From Sisyra terminalis (lineage: Eukaryota; Arthropoda; Insecta; Neuroptera; Sisyridae): a DNA stretch of 64,000 nucleotides. The first letter of the stretch is position 1; each line of letters opens with the position of its first letter. The notes beneath the pieces are model-generated. The model was not told the DNA's origin, did not search any database, and worked only from the letters and a program-made list of their open reading frames with translations. The translations under genes and the position numbers were made by a program. Below, one piece after another: positions 36,468 through 50,101 of this stretch. The stretch is taken from contig OY292276.1 in the NCBI GenBank assembly GCA_958496175.1, positions 60,153,080 to 60,217,079 of the forward strand, given 5' to 3'.

Positions 36468-39400
36468 GCGAACAAAAAATGCACTTTTTATGTACGGAAA
36501 ATCACTTAAAGTTCAAAGTTGTTTATTTAAAAGTCCCCGAAAGTGCATTTTATTTAAATAAAACTACTTTAATTTCAACCGCGCGCGAAACAAAAACAAA
36601 CGGAAGTGACCCAAAGTGGTTCCTCTAAAAAAGCCCACACCCCCTAGCTGAAAAGGAATCAAGTGGGATTAGATAAAAAAAGCTACGGACTTAACTTTAT
36701 TAGAAGTCCTCGTCTGCTACCAACGCCGTCCAGGAACAGCATCTCCAAAGAAGAACAGCTTCCATCTCCAGATCCATATCTCCAGGTATTGATGATCACT
36801 AGAGTTCACAAAATGCACTTTTCACACCGATCGCGACACGATACGAACTTTCGTGTAACACTCCCGGACGAGTTAAAGTATCGCGGAAATTTCGAATAAC
36901 TGATTTATGCTTTATAACTGAAAAGCTTAGATTTGATAAAGTTCACGTAGTACCGATAATGTATTCAACGTAGAATACATAGTAAAACCGCGCGTGAAAC
37001 GAAAGAAACGTAATATTTTTACGGATGGGAAACGAAACGATTCACTTCACTAATATCCTTTTATTTTTAGCTGGAAAAGAAATAAATTGGTTAATATGGA
37101 GATAGTATATGTTTTCCAGTAAATACATACGAGGAGGAATAAACCCCATCAGCCGTAAACATCTTCGAAGTACAGCTACTCCAGGTGATGACTCTTATCT
37201 ACGCCGAGGTCCTCTCAGTTGATCGAAACCATAGATGCCTCTTGACATTCCTACCATAGTAATCGAAGCTGGTTATTGACTATAACAATGAACACAATGG
37301 GAATTATTGTATGTATGAAGGAATCAATTTGGTTCCAATGTTTTTTACCAACAATTCTAGTTGAAATATTCGTATGTCTTCTGTATCTTCTCAAACTTGT
37401 TGATTAATCCTTTTTTTTTAGCTACAAAGGATCAAGTGGATTAATATGTTGAATAGCATATATTAAATTAAATACATACAAGGAGGATAAATCCTTGACA
37501 ATCGTTAAACTTCCGAGAACTCCAGAAAACGGGTGCAAAATGTTCGAAGTGTTCCTCTTCAGATATCGAAACCATGGACAAACGTTATTCAAATCCATGA
37601 TTCACAAATGAAGCGATGTTATACTGAGGAATTCTATGTGTATTCTTAAAAATGTTAAAGTTCCTTTAAGAAGCGTAAATTCAGGAAAAGCATATGTAAA
37701 CCTATTTGTGGTTCAACAACATCAACACCTAAACTATTCGATTACAACGTTTTTCATTCATCTGCTTATAATTCTATTATCAATTAACTTTGGTTAATGT
37801 ACATAACATTTGAGGCATTTAAAATCCTAAAAAGAAAAAAAAGTTTATAAAAAAATATCCTTAACAGTGATATTATTAGTTATAACACTTACCTCTACTA
37901 CAAACTAATAGAAAATATCATCAACTTTAAATATTATATCCCAATATTAATCAATAGGAACATTTTTCATATCCAAACATTGCATTTCATATATGAAATC
38001 TCCATTTACACCTTAATATAACTAACAGACTGCTATATCTAAAAAAAAATCTGCAACAAATAAAATTATAAATTAATAACAGAAAATTCAACGAAAATAA
38101 TGCGATTACTTTTTTTTTGAGGATGGAAAACGAAAGTATGTTCTAAGACCATATATTGTATTGGTTGAATAAATATGTCCTCTAAATCCGATCTTGATAA
38201 ATGGAACATCTACAATAAACTGGTGGAAACTTCTTCACGATCTCAACAATCCATATTGGTTCATTTAAATATGAACATTAGAACTCCAATATGGTTAACC
38301 GTCTAAATGGTAACTTTACCTAAAAAAAACTGTAACAAATAATTTCTTGAGTTTCTATGAAAAAAATGTTCAACTATAATACTTTTACTTATTACATGTA
38401 AAACGAAACTTTGATCTACTGAATTAACCACACTAAATCCCTTTTATTTTTAGCTGGAAAAAAAATAAATTGGTTAATATGGAGAAAGTTTATCTTTACT
38501 TGTAATTACATACGAGGAGGAATAAACCCCATCAGCCGCAAACATCTTCGAAGTACAGTAACTCCAGGTGATGACTCTTATCTACGTCTACGGCCTTCCG
38601 AGGATCGAAACCATAAATGCCTCTTGATATTCCTCCCATAGTAATCGAAACTGGTTATTGACTATAACAATGAACACAATGGGAATTATTGTAAGTATGA
38701 AGGATTAAAATTGGTTCCAAAATTTCTTACCAACAATTTTAGTTAAAATATTCGTATTTCTTCGGTATTCTTTTAAAGTTGTTGATAACTCCTCTTTTTA
38801 GCTACAAAAGATCAAGTGGATTAATATGTTAAGAATAAATTTTTATTCAAATACATACGAGGAGAATAAATCCTTCACAACCATTAAACTTCCAAGAATG
38901 TCAGAACACGGGTGCAGTGTTCGAAGTGTCCCTCTTCAGATATTGAAACCATTGACCAATGATTTCCAAATGAAATTATTTGATGATGGAATGGTATTAT
39001 ATTGAGGAAATCTATATGTTTTCCTAAAAATATTAGACTTTCTTTAGGAAACGTTAATTCAGGAATGGCATTTGTAAACTAACTGGCATTTCAAGAACAT
39101 AATTATGAAATTAGGATTTATTTGTAATGCTTTCTATAATGAATGGTACCTACAAAAAAAATCTGCAACAAACACTTTTATTAGTACCCACAAAAAGAAA
39201 CTACAACCGAAAAAGTCTTCTTACTTTTATTTATTTGGATGGAAAACTTTGAACCACTTATTGATACTTTGGTAATGAAATTTCTTTGTGGTTTTCCTAT
39301 TTATCTCTTTTATAGATTTCATTCTTCCAATGGTAATAACAATAACTTGCTTTTCCTTAATTATCCTCCGCTTTTCCATAGAAAAATAAAGCGGTCTATA

Positions 39401-40234
39401 TTTTTCTGAAACTGGAATAAAATTCCTAAGTAACATCAGTCCTGCTAATCGAATTATGTAGATTTAATATCTCTTACAAAAATGTTTATCTGGAACCATC
39501 AATCCCTCATATAGTCTTGAAGATGATGCTATGGCTGCTCCTCATTGTGAAATATTATTTCGATAATTAACATAAAAAGTGAGTGATAAGAAAAAAAAAA
39601 CTGCAACAAATAAAGTCGTAAGTTAACAACAAAAAATTTAACTTAAATAATTGGATTACTTTTTTTTTAGGGATGGTAAACGGAACTTGACCACCAAGAA
39701 CTTAAACTTCATTGATCGAATACATATGTTCTGTGGTTTCCCGGTTTTCCTTTTGTAGGATATTTTAAAAGCCAGTGTCGATAACAAACTTTTCTTCGCT
39801 AATTGGACTTCATACTTCTATTGATAAGTAATTCATAGTGCTTTTCCTGAAACTGGAAAAAATAATTACTAAAATTATTTGTTCATCTCGGATTATATAA
39901 GATTAATGCGCCTTACGAAAAAAACAAATTATTTCGATGCTATAAATTCATGCAGACGATAAGGGATTTAGAATAGTATTCTCCCTTCCCCTGGCGGTTC
40001 TTCTCGACGAAAATGTATCCAAATTTCAGGAACAACACTTGTTGCACTGAACACTTATTTAACACTTTAGTACTTTGGCACTTTAACACTTATTCCTACA
40101 GGGAATAAACTCACTTCACTACACTAATCACTGACCGAAACGCGTATTCCAAAATGTGTAACGGAAGCGCACTCACTTATATTTTTTTACAGTTTATAGT
40201 TCGACTATTCCAAATTTTATTTAAAGACGAGGGA

Positions 40235-40465
40235 AGAAAAAAATGATTAGTAAACAAAAAGCCTGATTCTATCTCTATGCTACAATAGAGAATATCAACA
40301 TTTTGGCAATCCCTGCTACAAGGGATATCCCCATTTACCTGCCTATTAAATAGAAACCACTTTGGCCACCAGCTACTTAACATCTACTAAGCTAATCGTT
40401 GCAACCAGGATTCGAACTCGTGCACAACATCAATTGATGTCCTGGAATCCAATACCTAACGAATC
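40235..40465 (-). ncRNA. Candidate Pol III RNA, unit 3
   Basis: Same layout: T7 run, both GCTACA-loop hairpins, tRNA-like head at 40398-40461. Confidence 0.4.
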
Positions 40466-43400
40466 GCGAACAAAAAATGCACTTTGTATGTACGGAAAAT
40501 CACTGAAAGTTCACACTTGTTTATTTAAAAGTCCCCGAAAGTGCATTTTATTTAAATAAAACTACTTTAATTTTAACCGCGCGCGGAGCAAAAACAAACG
40601 GAAGTGACCAAAAGTGGTTCCTCTAAAAAAGCCCAAACCCCCTAGCTGAAAAGGAATCAAGTGGGATTAGATAAAAAAACTACGGACTTAACTTTATTAG
40701 AAGTCCTCGTCTGCTACCAACGCCATCCAGGAACAGCATCTCCAAAGAAGAACAGTTTCCATCTTCAGCTCCATATCTCCAGGTATTGATGATCACTAGA
40801 GTTCACAAAATACACTTTTCACACCGATCGCGACGCGACACGAACTTTCGTGTAACACTCCCGGACGAGTTAAAATATCGCGGAAAATTCGAATAACTGG
40901 TTTGTGCTTTATAACTTAAAAGCTTAGAAATGTAAAAGTTCACGAATTACCGATAATGTATTCAACGTAGAATACATTGTAAAACCGCGCGCGAAACGAA
41001 ACGTAATATTTTTACGGACGAAAAACGAAACGATTCACCACACTAAATTCCTTTTATTTTTAGCTGGAAAAGAAATAAATTGGTTAATATGGATAAAGTA
41101 TACATTTACTTGTAAATACATACGAGGAGGAATAAACCCCATCAGCCGCAAACATCTTCGCAGTAAAGCAACTCCAAGTGATGGCTCGTATCCACGCCTA
41201 GGTCCTCCGAATTTATCGAAACCATAGATCCCACTTGACATTCCTTCCATAGTAATCGAAGCTAAATATTAATTATAACAATAGTAATTATTGTAAGTAT
41301 GAAGGAATCAAATTGGTTCCAAAGTTTCTTACCAACAATTCTTGTTGAAATATTCGTATTTCTTCGGTATCCTTTTAAAGTTGTTAACTTCTGTTTTTAA
41401 GCTACAAAGAATCAAGTGGATTAATATGTTGAATATCAAATTTTGATTTAAATACATACGAGGAGGATAAATCCTTGACAATCGTTAAACTTCCGAGAAC
41501 TCCAGAAAACGGGTGCAAAATGTTCGAAGTGTTCCTCTTCAGATATCGAAACCATGGACAAACGTTAATCAAATCCATGATTCACAATTGAAACTATTTA
41601 ATATGATGAAACGGTGTTACTCGGAGGAATCTATATGTATTCCTAAAAATGTTAAAGTTCCTTTAGGAAGCGTAAATTCAGGAAAGGAATATATAAACCT
41701 ATTTGTGTTTCAAGAACATCAACATCTAAACTATTCCATTACTACGTTTTTCATCCATCTGCTAAAATTCCATTATCAATTAAATTCGGTTAATGTACAT
41801 AACATTCGAAGCATTTAAAATCCTAAAAAGAAAAAAAGTTTATAAATAATTATCCTTAACAGTGATATTATTAGTTATAACACTTACCTCTACTACAAAC
41901 TAATAGAAAATATCTTCAACTTTAAATATTATATTGAAATATTATTTCGTGGGAACATTTTTCACATCCAAACATTGCATTTCATATATGAAATTTCCAT
42001 TTACTACTTAATGTAACTAACAGACTGCTATATCTAAAAAAAAAATCTGCAACAAATAAAATTATAAATTAATAACAGAAAATTCAACGAAAATAATGTG
42101 ATTACTTTTTTTTTTGAGGATGGAAAACGAAAGTATGTTCCAAGAACTTTTCTTATATTAACGGAATAGATATGTCCTCTAAATCCGATCTTAATAAATG
42201 GAACATCTGGTGGAAACTTCTTCACGTTCCCAACATTCGATATTGGTTCATTTAAGTATGGACATTATAATTCCGATATGGTTATCCGTCTAAATGGTAT
42301 CTTTATCTAAAAAAAAAAACTGCAACAAATAATTTCTTTAATTTCTATGAAAAAAATGTTCAACTATAATACTTTTACCTATTACATGTAAAACGAAACT
42401 TTGATCTACTGAATTCATCACACTAAATTCCTTTTATTTTTAGCTAAAAGGAAATAAATTTGTTAATATGGAGAAAGTATATCTTTACTTATAAATACAT
42501 ACGAGGAGGAATAAACCCCATCAGCCGCAAACATCTTCGAAGTACAGCAACTCCAGGTGATGACTTTTATCAACGCCGAGGTCCTATTTTAATCTTTTAT
42601 AGGTTTCTTTTTTCCAATGGTAATAACAATTACTTAATTTTCTATAATTATCCTCCTCTTTTCCATAGAACAGTAAAGTCGTTTGTATTTTCCTGAAACT
42701 GGAATAAAATTCCAAAGTAACATCAGTCTTTCTAATCGAATTATGTAGATTTAATGTCTCTTACCAAAAATATATCTGAAACCATCAATCCCTGATATAG
42801 CCTTGAAGATGATGATATTGCAGCTCCTCATTGTGAAATAATATTTCGATAATTAATATAAATAGTGAATGATAACAAAAAAAAAATCTGCAACAAATCA
42901 AATCTTAAGTTTAAACAAAAAATTCAACTTAAATAATGGAATTACTTTTTTTTTAGGGATGGTAAACGAAACTTGACCACCAAGAACTTAAACTTCATTG
43001 ATCGAATACAAATGTTCTTCTGTGGTTTCCCGGTTTTCCTTTTGAAGGATATTTTATAAGCCAATGTCGATAACAAACTTTTCATCGCTAAATTTTACTC
43101 CATACTTCTATTGATTTGTAATCCATAGTGCATTTCCTGAAACTGGAAAAAAATAATAAGTTAAATTATTTGTTCAACTCGGAACATATTAGAATAATGC
43201 GCCTTACCAAAACAAATTATTTCGATGCTATCAATTCTTGCAGAAGATAAGGGATTTAACTTAGAATTCTCCTTTCCCCTGGCGGTTCTCCTCGACGAAA
43301 ATATATCCAAACTTTAGGAACAACACTTTGCACTGAACACTTATTCAACACTTTAGTACTTTGACACTTTAACACTTATTCCTCCAGGGAATACAACACT

Positions 43401-43524
43401 GACTTCACTACACTAACCACTGACCGAAACGCGTATTCCAAAATGTGTAACGGAAGCGCACTCACTTATATTTTTTTACAGTTTTTAGTTCGACTATTCA
43501 AATTTTTATTTAAGGACGAGGGAA

Positions 43525-43754
43525 GAAAAAAATGATTAGTAAATAAAAAGCCTGATTCTATCTCTATGCTACAATAGAGAGTATCAACATTTTGGCAATC
43601 CCTGCTACAAGGGACATCCCCATTTACCTGCCTATTAAATAGAAACCACTTTGGTCACCAACTACTTAACAACTACTAAGCTAATCGTTGCAACCAGGAT
43701 TCGAACTCGTGCACAACATCAATTGATGTCCTGGAATCCAATACCTAACGAATC
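43525..43754 (-). ncRNA. Candidate Pol III RNA, unit 4
   Basis: Same layout: T7 run, both GCTACA-loop hairpins, tRNA-like head at 43687-43750. Confidence 0.4.
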
Positions 43755-46384
43755 GCGAACAAAAAATGCACTTTATATGTACGGAAAATCACTTGCAGTT
43801 CACACTTAATTATTAATTGTTTATTATAAAAGTCCCCGAAAGTGCATTTTATTTACTTAAAACTACTTTAATTTCAACCGCGCGCGGAACAAAAACAAAC
43901 GGAAGTGACCCAAAGTGGTTCCTCTAAAAAAGCCCACACCCCCTAGCTGAAAAGGAATCAAGTGGGATTAGATAAAAAAAAACTACGGACTTAACTTTAT
44001 TAGAAGTCCTCGTCTGCTACCAACGCCGTCCAGGAACAGCATCTCCAAAAAAGAACAGCTTCCATCTCCAACTCCATATCTCCAGGTATTGATGATCACT
44101 AGAGTTCACAAAATACACTTTTCACACCGATCGCGACGCGACACGAACTTTCGTGTAACACTCCCGGACGAGTTAAAATATCGCGGAAAATTCGAATAAC
44201 TGGTTTGTGCTTTATAACTTAAAAGCTTTGATTTATAAAAGTTCACGAATTACCGATAATGTATTCAACGTAGAATACATTGTAAAACCGCGCGCGAAAC
44301 GAAACGTAATATTTTTACGGACGAAAAACGAAACGATTCACCACACTAAATTCCTTTTATTTTTAGCTGGAAAAGAAATAAATTGGTTAATATGGAGAAA
44401 GTATCAATTTACCAATAAATACATACGAGGTGGAATAAACCCCATCAGCCGTAAACATCTTCGAAGAACAGCAACTCCAGAAGATGACCCTTATATACGC
44501 CGAGGTCCTCCCAGTGGATTGAATCCATGGTACCACTTCATATTCCTTCCATAGAAATTGAAGCTGGATATTAACTATAACAATAGTAATTATTGTAAGT
44601 ATGAAGGAATCAAATTGGTTCCAAAGTTTCCTACCAACAATTCTTGTTGAAATATTCGTATATCATCGATATTCTTGTAAAGTTGTTGATAACTCCTTTT
44701 TTTAGCTAAAAAAAGATCAAGGGGATTAATATGTTGAATATCATATATTAATTTAAATACATACGAGGAGGATAAATCCTTGACAATCGTTAAACTTCCG
44801 AGAATTCCAAGAAACGGGTGCAAAGTCAAAGTGTTCTTCTTCAGATTTCGAAACCAAGGATAAACGTTATTCAAATCCATGATTCACAAATGAGACGATG
44901 TTATACTGAGGAATTCTATATATATTCCTAAAAATGTTAAAGTTCCATTAGGAAACCAAAATTCAGAAGAGGCATATGTTAACTTACTTGGATGATTCAT
45001 GTTTCAATAGCATCAATATCTAAAATTTATCCTTTTACTATGTTTTCCATTCATCTGCTGATGATTCCTAAGCCTTTATAGTAATTAATACAATCGGTAA
45101 TGTACTAATAGTATTGCATAATCATCAACTTTCTTTCTATACATAACATCAGAAGCTTTTAATATCCTAAAAAGGAAATAACTTTAATTAACTATAAACT
45201 TAAAAGTTATATTATAAATCATAAAACTTACATCAACTACCAAATGGTAGATAACACCATCAACTTTAAAGATTATCCAAATATTAAAAGGTACCTAAAA
45301 AAAAATCTGCAACAAATACTTTTATTAGTACCTTCGAAAAGAAAGTACAACCGAAATAGTCTGTTTACTTTTATTTATTTGGATGGAAAACTTTGAACCA
45401 CTTATTGAAACTTTGGTAGTGAAATTCTTTTGTGGTTTTCCTATTTTTGTCTTTTATAGATATCATTCTTCCAATAGTTATAACAATTACTTGCTTTTCC
45501 TTAATAATCCTCCGCTTTACCATAGAACAATAAAGTCATCTGTATTTTTCTGAAATTGGAATAATATTCCAAAGTAACATCAGTCCATCTAATCTATTAT
45601 GTAGATTTAATGTCTCTTACAAAAATTTTTATCTGGAACCATCAATCCCTCATATAGTCTTGAAGATGATGATATGGCTGCTCCTCATTGTGAAATATTA
45701 TTTCGATAATTAACATAAAAAGTGAGTGATAAGAAAAAAAAAACTGCAACAAATAAAGTCGTAAGTTAACAACAAAAAAATTTAACTTAAATAATTGGAT
45801 TACTTTTTTTTTTAGGGATGGTAAACGGAACTTGACCACCAAGAACTTAAACTTCATTGATCGAATACATATGTTCTGTGGTTTCCCGGTTTTCCTTTTG
45901 TAGGATATTTTATAAGCCAGTGTCGATAACAAACTTTTCTTCGCTAATTGGACTTCATACTTCTATTGATAAGTAATTCATAGTGCTTTTCCTGAAACTG
46001 GAAAAAATAATTACTAAAATTATTTGTTCATCTCGGATTATATAAGATTAATGCGCCTTACGAAAAAAACAAATTATTTCGATGCTATAAATTCATGCAG
46101 ACGATAAGGGATTTAACATAGTATTCTCCCTTCCCCTGGCGGTTCTCCTCGACGAAAATGTATCCAAATTTCAGGAACAACACTTGTTGCACTGAACACT
46201 TATTTTACACTTTAGTACTTTGACACTTTAACACTTATTCCTCCAGGGAATACAACACTGACTTCACTACATTAATCACTGACCGAAACGCGTATTCCAA
46301 ATTGTGTAACGGAAGCGCACTCACTTATATTTTTTTACAGTTTTTAGTTCGACTATTCAAATTTTTATTTAAGGACGAGGGAAG

Positions 46385-46614
46385 AAAAAAATGATTAGTA
46401 AATAAAAAGCCTGATTCTATCTCTATGCTACAATAGAGAGTATCAACATTTTGGCAATCCCTGCTACAAGGGACATCCCCATTTACCTGCCTATTAAATA
46501 GAAACCACTTTGGTCACCAACTACTTAACAACTACTAAGCTAATCGTTGCAACCAGGATTCGAACTCGTGCACAACATCAATTGATGTCCTGGAATCCAA
46601 TACCTAACGAATCG
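46385..46614 (-). ncRNA. Candidate Pol III RNA, unit 5
   Basis: Same layout: T7 run, both GCTACA-loop hairpins, tRNA-like head at 46547-46610. Nearly identical to unit 4 over several hundred bases. Confidence 0.4.
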
Positions 46615-49047
46615 CGAACAAAAAATGCACTTTATATGTACGGAAAATCACTTGCAGTTCACACTTAATTATTAATTGTTTATTATAAAAGTCCCCGAAA
46701 GTGCATTTTATTTACTTAAAACTACTTTAATTTCAACCGCGCGCGGAACAAAAACAAACGGAAGTTACCAAAAGTGGTTCCTCTAAAAAAGCCCAATCCC
46801 CCTAGCTGAAAAGGAATCAAGTGGGATTAGATAAAAAAAGCTACGGACTTAACTTTATTAGAAGTCCTCGTCTGCTACCAACGCCTTCCCGGAACAGCAT
46901 CTCCAAAGAAGTACAGCTTCCATCTCCAGCTCCATATCTCCAGGTATTGATGATCACTAGGGTTCACAAAATACACTTTTCACACCGATCGCGACGCGAC
47001 ACGAACTTTCGTGTAACACTCCCGGACGAGTTAAAGTATCGTGAAAATTTCGAATAACTAGTTTATGCTTTATAACTGAAAAGCTTAGATTTATAAAAGT
47101 TCACGGATTACCGATAATGTATTCAACGTAGAATACATAGTAAAACCGCGCGCGAAACGAAAAGAAACGTAATATTTTTACGGACGGAAAACGAAACGAT
47201 TCACTACACTAAACTCCTTTTATTTGTAGTTGGAAAAGAAATAATTTGGTTAATATGGAGAAAGTTTATCTTTACTTGTAAATACATACGAGGAGGAATA
47301 AACCCCATCAGCCGCAAACATCTTCGAAGAACAGCAACTCCAGAAGATGACTCTTGTCTACGCCGAGGTCCTCCCTGTTGATTGAATCCATGGTACTACT
47401 TCATATTCCTTCCATAGAAATTGAAGCTGGATATTAACTATAACAATAGTAATTATAGTAAGTATGAAGGAATCAAATTGGTTCCAAAATTTCCTACCAA
47501 CAATTCTTGTTGAAATATTTGTATATCTTCGGTATTCTTTTAAAGTTGTTGATAACTCCTTTTTTTAGCTACAAAGGAGCAAGTGGATTAATATGTTGAA
47601 TATCAAATATTAACTTAAATACATACGAGGAGTATAAATCCTTGATAACCGTTAAACTTCCAAGAATTCCAGAAAACGAGTACAAAGTCGAAGTGTTCCT
47701 CTTCAGATATTGAAACCATTGATCAATGATTTATAGATGAAATTATTTAATGATGGAATGGTATTATATAGAGGAAATCTCTATTTATTACTAAAAATGT
47801 AAAACTTTTTTTAGGAAACGTAAATTTAGGAAAGCCATTTGTAAACTTACTTGCATTTCAAGAACATCAATATCTAAAATTTATCCCTTTACTATATTTT
47901 CCATTCATCTGCTGATAATTCTTAAGCCTTCATAGTACTTAATACAATCGGCAATGTACTAATAGTATTGCATAACCATCAACTTTCTTTCTATACATAA
48001 CATCAGAACTTATAATATCCTAAAATGGAAATAACGTTAATTAAATATAAACTTAACAGTTATATTATAAAATATAAAACTTACATCAACTACCAAATGG
48101 TAGATAATACCATCAACTTTAAAGATTATCCAAATATTAATGAGTGGAAACATTTTTCTGATCCATAAAAAGTATTTCATATATTATGAAATCTCCTTTT
48201 ACTACTTAATGTAACCAACTGACTGCCATATCTAAAATAAAATCTGAAGTTAATAACAGAAAGTTCAACTTAAATACTGAATTTACTTTTCAATTTTTAT
48301 TCTCAAAATTCGTTCTTCATAATTAGAACCATTAAAACATCCACAATGATATGATGGAAACTTCCTTAAATTCACAACATTCCATATTGGTACATTTTAT
48401 TATGGACATTATAAACCCAATGAGATAGTCCGTTTAAATGGTGACTAATGCCTAAAAAAATAAACCTGCAACAATTATTTTATTTAGTTTAAATGAAAAA
48501 AAGTTCAGCAAAAATATTTTTAACTATTACATGTAAAATGGGACTCTGTTGCACTGAAAACTTGGACTCCACTGATTAAATTTGTATATTCTTCTGTGGT
48601 ATTACTGGACATCCATAAGTATCATATTCTCTTGTAGAATTTACGCCATTATCTCGTTAAACCATAAAATCATGAATACTTTGGCTGAAAAAAGAAAATA
48701 ATATTTAGTAATTTTAATTGTTCTACTGGAATTAATTAGCAATAGTGTTTTTTACCAAAGTGTTATTTTTTTGCAGACGATTTTTGATTGAAATTCTGGA
48801 TTCCCCTGGTTGCTCTCATTACGAAAATGTATCCAAATTGCAAGAACAACACTTTGCACTGAACACTTATTTAACACTTTAGTACTTTGACACTTTAACA
48901 CTTATTCCTCCAGGGAATACACTGACTTCACTACACTAACCACAGACCGAAACGCGTATTCCAAATTGTGTAACGGAAGCGCACTCACTTATATTTTTTT
49001 ACAGTTTACAGTTTGTCTAATCAAATTTTTATTTAAAGACGAGGGAA

Positions 49048-49277
49048 GAAAAACATGATTAGTAAATAAAAAGCCTGATTCTATCTCTATGCTACAATAG
49101 AGAATATGAACATTTTGGCAATCCCTGCTACAAGGGACATCCCCATTTACCTGCCTATTAAATAGAAACCACTTTGGCCACCAACTACTTAACAACTACT
49201 AAGCTAATCGTTGCAACCAGGATTCGAACTCGTGCACAACATCAATTGATGTCCTGGAATCCAATACCTAACGAATC
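49048..49277 (-). ncRNA. Candidate Pol III RNA, unit 6
   Basis: Same layout, but the T-run is only five long (AAAAAC on the plus strand), so termination may be weaker. tRNA-like head at 49210-49273. Confidence 0.38.
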
Positions 49278-49916
49278 GCGAACAAAAAATGCACTTTTTT
49301 AACGGAAAATCACTTGCAGTTCACACTTATTTATTAATTGTTTATTTAAAAGTCCCCGAAAGTGCATTTTATTTAAATAAAACTACTTTAATTTTAACCG
49401 CGCGCGGAACAAAAACAAACGGAAGTGACCCAAAGTGGTTCCTCTAAAAAAGCCCACACCCCCTAGCTGAAAAGGAATCAAGTGGGATTAGATAAAAAAA
49501 TCTACGGACTTAACTTTATTAGAAGTCCTCGTCTGCTTCAACTCTGCACTGCTCTGCTCCTCCATTTGTTGGCACAAACCACTGAAAAGACAAGAAAGAA
49601 ATCAATTAATTTAATGTTATTCTAAATAACTTTTTGAATGAAAATTTTTGAATGCCCGTTGAAATTTTGCATTTGCTTTTTATAACTGATAAATGTAGTT
49701 AATTATCACTTGGATTCGAAGAAAAAAACTTAAAATTCGGTAATTTAAAGATGTTATTTAGTTTCAGTACTAGTCGGTGATTTCAATGCATGTATGCAAT
49801 CGTGTTTACTTAAACAACTGCGTATTTAAGTTTGCGCCATCTATGATTTTTAGTAAGACTTATTTTCTGTACCATCATATAATTCTATGGTTTGAGTTTT
49901 GGATAAATTTGCTAAA

Positions 49917-50101
49917 ACTCTCAAAAACGAGACAAGGATAGCCCAACTTGTTAGGATAATTGTGTAATAGCTGTATAAAGTGTTTACTGCAGGTAGAAAG
50001 AGATAGAATTTCGGAATTTCTATCTCTTTCTACTTGCAGCAAACACTCTATACAGCTATTTCACAATTATCCTTGCAAGTTGGGCTATTCTTAGAGAGTT
50101 A
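49917..50101. mobile_element. Palindromic MITE
   Basis: Arms of about 90 bp: AACTCTC, then GGATAGCCCAACTTG, GGATAATTGTG and TAGAAAGAGATAGAA, with the complement on the right. I could not fix a target duplication. Confidence 0.75.

Larger units (their letters stand above)
33400..49545. repeat. Tandem array of six large units (2.6-4.0 kb apart)
   Basis: The tRNA-like core starts at 33795, 36400, 40398, 43687, 46547 and 49210, giving spacings of 2605, 3998, 3289, 2860 and 2663 bp. A unit runs: a block with GATACATTTTCGTCGAGGA on the minus strand; GACCGAAACGCGTATTCC; the hairpin/tRNA-like segment; GAAAGTGCATTTTATTT; CCGCGCGCGGAAC; CCCCCTAGCTGAAAAGGAA; AGAAGTCCTCGTCTGCT; then related blocks opening AGCTGGAAAAG and AGCTACAAAG with TACATACGAGGAGG. 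The last unit breaks at about 49545. Unit lengths differ by gain or loss of inner blocks. Short frames open in one unit are broken in others, including by one-base indels in the A-run near 34070. Confidence 0.85.

Noticed and set aside
44207..44554. 115-codon plus-strand frame in the array as a gene
   Set aside because: The same segment in other units is broken by stops and indels, and it crosses an acceptor-like tract; it is open by chance in one unit.
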